From Nemertoderma westbladi (lineage: Eukaryota; Xenacoelomorpha; Nemertodermatida; Nemertodermatidae), in the NCBI GenBank assembly GCA_032718475.1, contig JAUCBJ010001535.1:1-28651 (forward strand): a stretch of 28,651 nt of DNA. The letters are read 5' to 3'. Positions 11,129 to 18,970 of the stretch are shown one piece after another. The stretch's first letter is position 1. Every line of letters starts with the position of its first letter. A program made the position numbers and the translations under genes. The notes below the pieces were generated by a model. It had not been told where the DNA came from and did no database searches. It saw only the letters and a list, made by a program, of their open reading frames with translations.

Positions 11129-12149
11129 CCCTTGTGTTCCCCTTCATTTCTCAAACATTTGATTCCTTTGAGGTCAATTTTGACCTCATGTAAATGAGAA
11201 GGCACTGCGATTCAATATCCAGTGGTTACCTTTAAAATGATAGGCTACTGTACTGGCAGACTGGTTTAGGAATGTAAGTTGCCTACTTATATTCAGATAA
11301 TAGACTGTAGTATTATCTTAGTTGTTTGTTTTTTGTCTGTCTGTCCATTGTCTGTTATCAGAATTAGTAATGTAATGGTATGATACCAGTAAGTCATTGC
11401 GATTAAATATCAAGATTACCATATCAATACAGCAGTATAATGATATAGGTTTTAGTAAGTTTTATTATACTGTAGGTAAGGTAGATTAGATAGTATTATA
11501 TCAAGTTGTCTGTCTGTTTGTCTGTCTGTCTCCTGTCTGCGTCTGTTAGTGCAATTAGTAGGCAACTAAACCTCCCACAACTCAACAATGCACTCAGTGA
11601 AAATAATAAATCCTGGCCTCGATAAATAATGAGGGTATTATATTATTCCAGTATTCAGTTATATTGATATCCGTATCAAAATTCACAGTACCTGCTGACT
11701 GGAATTCAAGCACAGAAGAAAGGGACCTACTGAGTTTAGATTTGCAGACCACAGCGTGGTTTTGAGTAGCTGTGACCGTGACCGGTACTGGTACTTATCT
11801 AATTTACAATCTGATAATTCTATATAGGCTTCTGCTAGACCACTAGACCAGTACCATACATTCAGTCATCAGTACAGAGAAGGCTAAGATAAGTAAATGT
11901 TTCGTTGATATTGAATGGTATAGGTACAAAACATGATGAGGTCAAATTTGACCTCAAAGACAATATGTGTATAAACTGTAAAATTGAATAGACCCCCTTG
12001 CAAATTTTTACATTTTTGTTTTTCTAATTAAGATACACTATAAAATAATAAAAGTCACAAAATTTCGATATAAAATATCAATGTGTGATAAAATTATGTA
12101 AGTTTAAATCTCCGATGGGTCAAAAATGACCTCAAAGAGAGCACAAGGG
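11129..12149. mobile_element. piggyBac-like MITE, 1021 bp, TTAA target site
   Basis: The ends are CCCTTGTG and, on the opposite strand, CCCTTGTGCTCTC. Each is bounded by TTAA (11125-11128 and 12150-12153), the hallmark target duplication of piggyBac elements, whose ends typically begin CCC. Three palindromes with AGGTCA-type half-sites and a 4-nt spacer lie at 11171-11186, 11939-11954 and 12117-12132; the outer two are subterminal and inverted relative to each other. An imperfect internal duplication (about 11204-11375 against 11393-11560) includes GTCTGTCTG tracts. No transposase ORF, so non-autonomous. Confidence 0.8.
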
Positions 12150-12289
12150 TTAATAAATAAACATTCTACATTTTAGTATTATACGAAGGCCTAATTATTC
12201 GGGTCCTCCTACGAATTACCCAAAAAAACGCAATATTACCCAAAAAAACACAAAAATACGCAAAAAAAAAACACAAAATACACAATATT

Positions 12290-14027
12290 TAGGGCTCGAT
12301 CGGAGCTCCGGCTCCGGCTCCGGCTCCGGCCATTTTGGCACCTCCGGCTCCTGCTCCGGCTCCGGTAAAAATATTGCCGGAGTTAATTTTTTAATAAAGT
12401 ATTATATTTCGTGCATATTCTAATCTGAACAATTATTTACACTATAAGTACTGTAGTCAGGTAGTACACAGCCTGACAGCTTCAATATCAAGCATAATAC
12501 TGTAATACTGCAGTATTTACGTAGTCAATGACTGACTGACTGTACTGCAGTACTGGTACTGGCCAGCTGGCTGACTAGCAGACTGTTACAGATAGGCCCT
12601 ACTGTAAAAACTTGTTGTAAATGCTATGATTGTACACTGTACCACAGCAGCCATTTACTGACTGTCATGCCAGCATAATGTCTGAATGTACTGCAGTACT
12701 GGTACACGTACGGTACAGCGGTAGGCTACCTACAGTCCAGGTTGGAATTCATGCATGAGCGCGCAGGTACGCTGTACGCTTTGTTGTTTTGAAATCACCG
12801 CGCACCTGACAGCCTGAAATTGGCTCGTCGCGCACCTCATCATCATCCAAACAAAATCGCGCAACTCATATCATGCATATCTCAAAAAATCGCACAGTTC
12901 ATAAAGAACAATTTTACATTGCTATTTTACAAGTTTGAGCGTTTTAAGCTTATCTTTACGTCTGTCTGTCTGTACGTTGAATCTAGGCTTACATAATAAA
13001 TGTAATTTTTGCAACATCAAAATTGTTAATATTAAAAAATATTTTTTTAATCCACTACTATGGTGGCCCATCGCGCTCACTGCTTTTATAACAGAAAATA
13101 TTATTTTAGATTACAAACAAAGCATGTAATTTCAAAAAAACGAATATTGAAATACTGAAATAGGTCAGTAGGTAGGTACCAGTCTGCCAGTAATAATTTG
13201 TATACTGGTATAGGCCTACCTAACAATTAGGCTTAAACATACAGTTGGCTTATAATTAAGTCATACTTATAATACATTGTTACTTTCTGACTTTACCTGT
13301 TTACTAACGTAACATCGGCATAGCATATAGACCTAATAACAATACAACAATAGAGTATTGTAGTTAAAATAAATAGACAAATTCAGCTCCGGTTGCCGGT
13401 ATTACAGTATTATGGTGAAGTGATTTGACTGTTTGAAGAATTGGAAACGAGAAACTAATGCGAGCGAAGCGAGCGAAATTTTTTTGTGTATTTTCGTGAT
13501 TTCAATTAATTTGTGGTGCGCATCAGACAGTCAGAGGCAGAGCTGCGCGCTGAGGCGCAACGCGCACCTGTCTCACCCGAACGCGCACCTGTCTCACCCA
13601 AACGCGCAACGCGCATCTGGTTTGTGGTCATTCGCGCAGGTACGCGTCCGAGTTTTGCAGCATGAATTCCAACCTGGCCTACAGTACACACCTCTACCAC
13701 AGTTAGACAGTTAGTGAGTTAGGTACTGTAGGTAATTTTTAGCCGTCAGCATCAGGCCGTCTGTCCGTGATAAATTAATTACTTAAATTTTAAATTGAAA
13801 ATTCGTAAATCTATAAATTATGAAATTAATTAGAGCTACAGTACAGCAGTATGATTGATTATGAGCGATTGGCGAACGATAACCATACAGCCATACTTTA
13901 TTTTAAATAAATAATTAAATTTTTAAAATTTTTGAAAAACTCCGGCTCCTGCTCCGGCTCCGGCCAAATTGTCCAACTCCGGCTCCTGCTCCGGCTCCGG
14001 CCAAATCCCAACTCCGATCGAGCCCTA
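12290..14027. mobile_element. TIR element with CTCCGG-rich ends, nested in the MITE
   Basis: TAGGGCTCGATCGGAG at 12290-12305 is the exact reverse complement of CTCCGATCGAGCCCTA at 14012-14027. AATATT lies directly outside both ends; because it is palindromic, the duplication length cannot be fixed (6 bp as read; a hAT-like 8 bp is not clean). Just inside each end are hexanucleotide runs of CTCCGG/CTCCTG, in the same orientation at both ends and therefore not part of the inverted repeat. No transposase ORF is visible, and the longest frames are short. It contains a further TIR element at 12737-13677. Confidence 0.8.
12737..13677. mobile_element. hAT-like non-autonomous element, 941 bp, 8-bp TSD CCTACAGT (innermost of the nest)
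   Basis: Perfect 18-bp terminal inverted repeats CCAGGTTGGAATTCATGC and its reverse complement end at 12737 and 13677. CCTACAGT flanks both sides (12729-12736 and 13678-13685), an exact 8-bp duplication. Subterminal regions carry several GCGCAGGTACGC and CGCGCACCTG words in both orientations, the kind of clustered motif hAT transposases bind. The interior is AT-rich with no transposase. It is the most recent insertion of the nest, as its ends are perfect and it interrupts the other elements. Confidence 0.9.
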
Positions 14028-14875
14028 AATATTACCCAAAAAAAACTAAGCCTGCCTAAAAAGGCAAAAAAAAAATTTCTTCATAAACAATGTAGGCCTA
14101 TCTATCTACTATAAGATTTAGGTTTAACTGTAAGACTGTAAGAAGAGTTTCACTTTTCAGTTTTCAATTTTCACTTTTTTCAAAATATTACATTTTGTTC
14201 ATTTGAAGATTCAATAAATGACCTACTGCCACCGGTCGCGGTCTGTCCAGACTGCCAGGCCAGACAGCATACGAAACCAGATTTGTTAATTAATGTAAAG
14301 GAGCAGGTTACAGTAGCAGGCTTTTCTAACCAAAACAATAAACGATAACCAAAGAACAAAGGTCACAGTCCTATTTTTGCAACCGGCTGATGGTAGATGG
14401 TTGGCCTACCAGCCTACCTACTGACCTACCAGCCTACGGTAGAGTACCGCTACTTACTGACTTAGCTGATTCAGACATCTTATTGCTATGTACTGATGTA
14501 GCCTATGGTGTATGCCTGTCAGCCTGTATGGCCATCAATATCTAACCTAACCAAAAATACTACATCGCACTGCCGATACCGAAACACATAGGACAGTAGG
14601 AACCCTACTGCCCTATAACAGTATAACTTATCAGTTTATAACTTTTTTTAGGATATAAATTATTTTTGTCTTTTCGGGTAATTTTTTTGGGTAATATTGT
14701 GTTTTTTTGTGATTTATTGGGTTTTTTTGTGTTTTTTTTGGGTAAATTATTGTGTTTTTTTTGTATTTTTTTGTGTTTTTTATTGTGTATTTTTGGGTAA
14801 TTCGTAGGACCGAATTATTCTCCAAGCCAGTCTGTCAGTAGGCCGTAACTCGTAACATCATATTTGTGTTTGCAG

Positions 14876-14932
14876 GACGAGGGGAAGAGTTATCAATCGG
14901 AGTCCCATTGCTAGAGTGACTTCAGTGCCCAA
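14876..14932 (+). CDS. PNN: Pinin exon 2 (codons 45-64 in part)
   Basis: The acceptor TTTGTGTTTGCAG precedes the exon, and AA|GTTAGT follows. The incoming phase of 2 completes a Met codon with exon 1. The frame reads TRGRVINRSPIARVTSVP, a basic segment without recognisable fold. Vertebrate pinin has a comparable low-complexity basic stretch after its coiled coil. The 57-nt length and placement rest on splice signals and phase match to both neighbours; homology of this short peptide alone would not prove it. Confidence 0.75.
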
Positions 14933-15033
14933 GTTAGTCGGTTTAATTATTTTATTTCGTTATATATATTGTTTATATATATTATGGGTTTGTTCAGAAG
15001 TGGAAAAAATGAGAAAGCGCGTCACCTGGGGTT

Positions 15034-15092
15034 GAACCAGCGCTTACGTATGTTTCGGCCTAACAGGCCTCATCAGTAGCGCTAACCAGTTC
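15034..15092 (-). ncRNA. Hammerhead ribozyme motif (type I, short stem III)
   Basis: On the - strand the conserved core CTGATGA (15070-15076) is followed by stem II (GGCC, loop TGTTA, GGCC) and GAAA (15053-15056). A minimal stem III follows (AC, loop ATAC, GT), then the cleavage triplet GTA, with cleavage expected after 15045. Stem I forms from AGCGCT on both sides with one unpaired A next to the core, then an internal loop, then GAAC/GTTC. All invariant core residues are present. Small type I hammerheads with very short stem III are known from Penelope-like elements and metazoan retrozymes, so this is probably a remnant of one. It lies antisense in pinin intron 2. The unpaired A beside the core makes activity uncertain. 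Confidence 0.75.
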
Positions 15093-15684
15093 AGCCACTA
15101 GCAGACTAGCTACAAGGGGAACTACAAGTTTATAACTTTTTGTTTTTACTTTTGATTTATTTATTCGCATATAGGCCTAGGCCTAACGAAAGAAAAAAAC
15201 TACAATAATGTACTGTTTTGTTTTGTAAGTATTGTATCTTGTATGTAACTAGAATTCATTGAAATGGTTAAGATATTGATGTGTTGGTGGACTGGTGCTG
15301 GAGTGGTCGTCCAAATGTGTGAAATGTGAGCCGTGCAAACATTTTTATAAATTCATATTTATACGATATTAAAGATTATGAACTTGGTTTGAAATTTAAA
15401 TGTGTTAAAAATGCTAAAGATTAATTTAATTATTGTGTTTTGGAAATTACAGCAAAAAATAGTGTTCGTGACGTTGTAATATAATTCAATAAGTTTCCTT
15501 CTGAAAGTGGTGCGGGATTATATAGCAGACATATGTTGTACAGGTAATATATTGAGTGGTAGATAAAGCGGGAAGAGTGAGCTTTGTTGTCGGAAAATGT
15601 CATAGTTCTGAGTATTTTGTTTACTTTAATGCGCAACAAGGGAATAATATAACGACCTCAAAATTGCTTGGAAAAAATATGCCC
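15093..15684. other. AT-rich intron 2 DNA, no feature seen
   Basis: No gene, TIR or tandem array is visible. Stretches near 15170-15185 have AGGCCTAGGCCTA words common in these introns. A 69-codon open frame on the - strand at 15430-15639 is short and has no recognisable motif. Confidence 0.5.
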
Positions 15685-15886
15685 TAATATGTTATAACAA
15701 CTACCGGTATAACAATATGTTATTACAACTATAACAATATGTTATAACAACTATAACAATATGTTATTACAACTATAACAATATGTTATAACAACTATAA
15801 CAATATGTTATAACAACTATAACAATATGTTATAACAACTATAACAATATGTTATAACAACTTTAACAATATGTTATAAGAACTAC
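15685..15886. repeat. 22-bp tandem repeat, nine copies
   Basis: The unit AACAATATGTTATAACAACT plus AT repeats nine times. The second and fourth copies have TTATTAC for TTATAAC, giving a dimeric pattern in the left part. GTTATAAC is palindromic. The first junction carries a 6-bp insertion making TACCGGTA at 15701-15708. The array ends 46 bp before the exon 3 acceptor site. Confidence 0.95.
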
Positions 15887-15931
15887 TAACTACGGTTATT
15901 TATAGATTCTTTCTGATTATCCTTCCCACAG

Positions 15932-16012
15932 GGGGCCTGTTGTTTGGTCTGCGGGTTCTGCTAGTAAGCGGCTTCTTGCCTCTACCGGAGTTCAAGGATT
16001 TGGGCCTGCCAG
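15932..16012 (+). CDS. PNN: Pinin exon 3 (codons 64-91 in part)
   Basis: The acceptor is pyrimidine-rich CCTTCCCACAG, and the donor is AG|GTTAGT. Phases in and out are both 2. The frame reads KGPVVWSAGSASKRLLASTG then VQGFGPAR, a Gly/Ser/Arg-rich linker. It corresponds in position to the Gly/Arg-rich segment between the N-terminal helix and the conserved domain of vertebrate pinin. Assignment rests on splice signals and frame continuity; sequence conservation in this linker is expected to be low. Confidence 0.78.
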
Positions 16013-16337
16013 GTTAGTATTTTAATTTATTATGTTAATTTCTAAATTAGTTTGTAATTATTAAATGTTACGGAACCTTGAATGGTTGAATGAATTTGGA
16101 ACGTTCTGCTTGGCTTCTGATTGCTGATGACTGCTGCGCTGTAATGGTAAATCAGTAATTGCTTCAGCCAGTTGGTGGACATGCCTACTGAACTTCCGGA
16201 ATCATACCTTTCCGTTGTACATTCTACGTGTTTTATTATATGCCCTAATCTATCCATATATATACAGTATGGACTAATAGTTTGGGGGAGTACGTATTGG
16301 GGATGCGACAGAGCTAACATTCCAGCCGGAGCCGGAG
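16013..16337. other. Left part of intron 3, no gene seen
   Basis: Ordinary AT-rich intron sequence. Toward its end GGAGCC repeats begin (16325-16340), the reverse complement of the CTCCGG runs in the element at 12290-14027. Similar GGAGCC/CCGGAG words lie at 18381-18413, on the other side of LINE copy B. Confidence 0.45.
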
Positions 16338-16355
16338 CCCGGAGGTTCCTCCGGG
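16338..16355. repeat. Perfect GC hairpin
   Basis: CCCGGAGG, a TT spacer and CCTCCGGG form an 8-bp perfect inverted repeat. It sits between GGAGCC repeats and the 24-26-bp minisatellite. Confidence 0.85.
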
Positions 16356-16468
16356 TTTACCTATATACCTATATTTTCAGGTTTACCTATACCGTTAGTG
16401 TACCTGGTTTACCAACCGTTAGTGTACCTGGTTTACCTATACCGTTAGTGTACCTGGTTCACCTACCG
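16356..16468. repeat. 24-26-bp minisatellite, left part (interrupted by LINE B)
   Basis: Units of GTTTACCTACCGTTAGTGTA plus CCTG occur as 24-bp and 26-bp (extra TA) versions. Before them is a shorter degenerate ACCTATA stretch. The last unit is cut after GTTCACCTACCG, where LINE copy B begins. The same array resumes at 18173. Confidence 0.92.
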
Positions 16469-18172
16469 ATCGCCTCAATGGTTGGAAAGACCACTTTGAA
16501 AAGCTCCTCAATAATGACAGGGTATTGCCTGATAACTTTATAGAAGTAAAAGTGTCTGAGTCTGTACTCCCAGATATTCCCATTGGCGATATCTCCTTTG
16601 CAGAAGTGAAGGCTGCTGCAAAGAGCATTAAGACCAATCGTGCCAGTGGAGTAGATGGTGTTCCCCCTGAGGTCTTTAAAATAACTGAGTGTTTAAAGCT
16701 CATCTATCCCATCATAGTAGACATGTACCGTACAACAAGGGTCCCACAAGAAATGAAAACAAATAAGTTGGTGCCAGTTCCCAAGAAGGGCAACCTAACA
16801 CTCTGGTTCTTTTCGGGGAATCTCATTGATCTCGATTGCTGCAAAACTATACAATAGAATTCTATTAAATCGCATCAGGGATCCCATTGAGAGACTGCTA
16901 CGTGGAAATCAGAATGGGTTCCGTAAAGGTCGTGGGACCATGGAGCCCATTTTGGCACTTAGAAGGATAATTGAAGAGTTATCAAAAAAGAAAGACAGGC
17001 ATCTGGCTGTTATCTTTGTTGACTTCTTCAAGGCCTTTGATTCAGTCTCTCGCTCACGTATGTTCAGCATACTTTCATTATATGGGATTCCTGATGAAAT
17101 TATTGCAGCAATCAGATCAGTATACGATGGTTCGACAACATTTGTGTCTACTGTTGATGGTGACACAGAACCATTTGAAGTGTTATGGGGCGTCCTCCAA
17201 GGAGACACACTTGCACCATTCTTGTTCATTATTGTGGTTGACTATGTTCTACGCATGTCCTTAGATCATCATAATGATGATGGGGTGATGATAACTCCAC
17301 CTACTGGCTCCAGAAGTCGAGGAAATCCTGCCAAGTACCTAACTGATCTAGACTTTGCTGATGACTTAGGAGTACTCTCAGAATCATTAGAGGGAGCCCA
17401 GCGGCTCCTCAGCTCATTAGAACATGCTGCTTCTAGTGTTGGTCTTTTTATTAACTCCAGAAAGACCAAAATTCTGACAGTTAACTTTGAAAGTCCTCAG
17501 CAAGTCTCTGATCGGATGAGCATAAGCTCAAAGGATGGTATGCTTGAGCATGTGGACGACTTCTGTTACCTGGGATCATGGATCCGGAAGTCAGGTGAGG
17601 ACCTTCGAATACGTAAGGGAAAGGCATGGGCAGCCTTGAATAGGCTTTCCAGGATTTGGAAGTCACCGAGAATTAATCAGAAACTTAAGGTCCGATTATT
17701 TAGAGCAGCAGTAGTTCCAGTACTCCTCTACGGGAGTCCATGCTGGGCTCTAACTGCTGAGGACACCAAATCTCTGGATGGCACATTCACAAGAATGCTA
17801 CGCCGGGTACATTGTGTCAAGTACAATGCACACATCTCCAACCAGACACTATATAACATTGGAGGTGTCTCATTGGTTCCCCCAAGCTTGACACTAGAAC
17901 AAAATCGCCTCCGCTTTGCAGGACATTGCTTTCGCCGTGAGGACCAGCCAGTGCATAATCTTGTACTATGGCAGCCTCATGGAGTGAATAAGCATGGTGG
18001 ACAGCCCGTGACTTTCTTGAGACGCATCTTAAAGGATACTGGCCTTAAAGATGCGGATGATCTAGCAAATGTCATGGGTGATAGGGAGTTGTGGCGGTGC
18101 AATTTTGTTGACAAGCCGGCACAGCATTCTTAAAAATGCAGCTGCAATGCAGCATGCCGATCCTAGTAGTAG
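16469..18172 (+). mobile_element. LINE copy B, 5'-truncated, inserted in a minisatellite
   Basis: Starts in the linker before RT (RLNGWKDHFEKLLNN) and runs to the element's 3' end. A 2-bp deletion near 16804 shifts the frame; from 16826 it is open for 435 codons to TAA at 18131-18133. RT motifs are NQNGFRKGRG, FVDFFKAFDSV (motif A, catalytic Asp), GVLQGDTLAPFLFIIVVDYV (motif B), LTDLDFADDLGV (motif C, FADD) and YLGSWIRKSGEDLRIRKGKA. The C-terminal part includes RFAGHCFRREDQPV and GDRELWRCNFVD. The 3' UTR is only about 40 nt and ends GATCC plus TAG repeats. GTTCACCTACCG before and GTTTACCTACCG after (11 of 12 identical) look like a target duplication. It is sense-oriented in pinin intron 3. 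The frameshift makes it a pseudogene, but the RT core is otherwise undamaged. Confidence 0.92.
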
Positions 18173-18296
18173 GTTTACCTACCGTTAGTGTACCTGGTTT
18201 ACCTACCGTTAGTGTACCTGGTTTACCTATACCGTTAGTGTACCTGGTTCACCTACCGTTAGTGTACCTGGTTTACCTATACCGTTAGTGTACCTG
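18173..18296. repeat. 24-26-bp minisatellite, right part
   Basis: Five units (24, 24, 26, 24 and 26 bp) of the array seen at 16356-16468 follow directly after the TAG tail of LINE copy B. The array ends at GTACCTG before GTTGTTCTTTC. Confidence 0.95.
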
Positions 18297-18970
18297 GTTG
18301 TTCTTTCTCCGGTGTAATAAATAAATTTTATTTTAAATATTGTCACTGTGAAATAATAATAATAATAATAATTACAATAAGAGCTCCGGCCGGAGACGGA
18401 GCCGGTGCCGGAGGTTTGGTGATTGATAATTCAAGTGTATTATTATAGTAGACATTGACAGATATGCGTTCATGAAACAGGGGGGGGGGGGGGGGGGGGG
18501 GGGTACACAATTTTGGTCCAAAATATGTCGAAATTATTTTAATGATCTATTGTAATGCCCAATTAAATGGTGTTTCCAAATCTGAAAACTGCTATTTAAT
18601 AGCTCTTTTAGTTTTCAAGTTATAACTATTTCCATTTAGGGAATCCTATTGAAATTACTATTACTATGTATAATGGTAGGTCGATTATCTACAAATATTT
18701 TTTTTATGCAATTTCAACTTCAAAACCCTACTACTACTTTAACAATTTTTGAGCAATTAGACTGAAAATTTCTGTGGGTGTCTACAATGCCACCCTGCAT
18801 AAAAGTATCAGGCAACTTTTTGAAATTTTTTGTTATTTAAATTTAATACTATTTATTTACAAAAAAACCTTGACACCATTCCACGATATCAATAACACGA
18901 CCTGTGAATGTAAATTTTGTGGCCATAGAAAGATAGACCCTTGGTCTAATACCTTGACCTAACCTAGATC
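18297..18970. other. Intron 3 DNA with microsatellite, GC-rich patch and G run
   Basis: No gene. It holds an (AAT)n tract around 18350-18373, a GC-rich patch at 18381-18413 (GAGCTCCGGCCGGAG, GGAGCCGGTGCCGGAGG), a run of 24 G at 18480-18503, and AT-rich sequence. The G-run length may be unreliable in any assembly. The open frame at 18774-18962 is short and unremarkable. Confidence 0.6.

Larger units (their letters stand above)
12201..14812. mobile_element. hAT-like MITE, second family member, 8-bp TSD AATTATTC, with nested insertions
   Basis: The left end begins GGGTCCTCCTACGAATTACCC. The right end, on the other strand, begins CGGTCCTACGAATTACCC, the same TIR as the element at 10399-10857. 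AATATTC-type duplications are exact: AATTATTC at 12193-12200 and 14813-14820. Arms have ACCC plus A-runs instead of CCCCAAAA, so this copy is more diverged. Shared internal words near 14290-14350 (GAGCAGGTTACAGT, ACCAAAACAATAAACGA) confirm the family and show the interior is inverted relative to the first copy. Most of the length comes from another TIR element at 12290-14027. Confidence 0.88.

Noticed and set aside
12935-14114. Possible transposase ORFs inside the nested elements
   Set aside because: Frames are under 95 codons, AT-biased or made of the CTCCGG repeats, with no hAT dimerisation or catalytic motif.
15026-15100. True tRNA gene
   Set aside because: A- and B-box-like words exist, but no cloverleaf, anticodon arm or acceptor stem can be drawn; the hammerhead fold explains the pairing.
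16826-18133. LINE B as an active autonomous element
   Set aside because: It lacks the endonuclease and 5' end and has a frameshift near 16804.
18480-18503. Run of 24 G as a functional quadruplex
   Set aside because: A homopolymer of this length is as likely a sequencing or assembly artefact; no conserved context.
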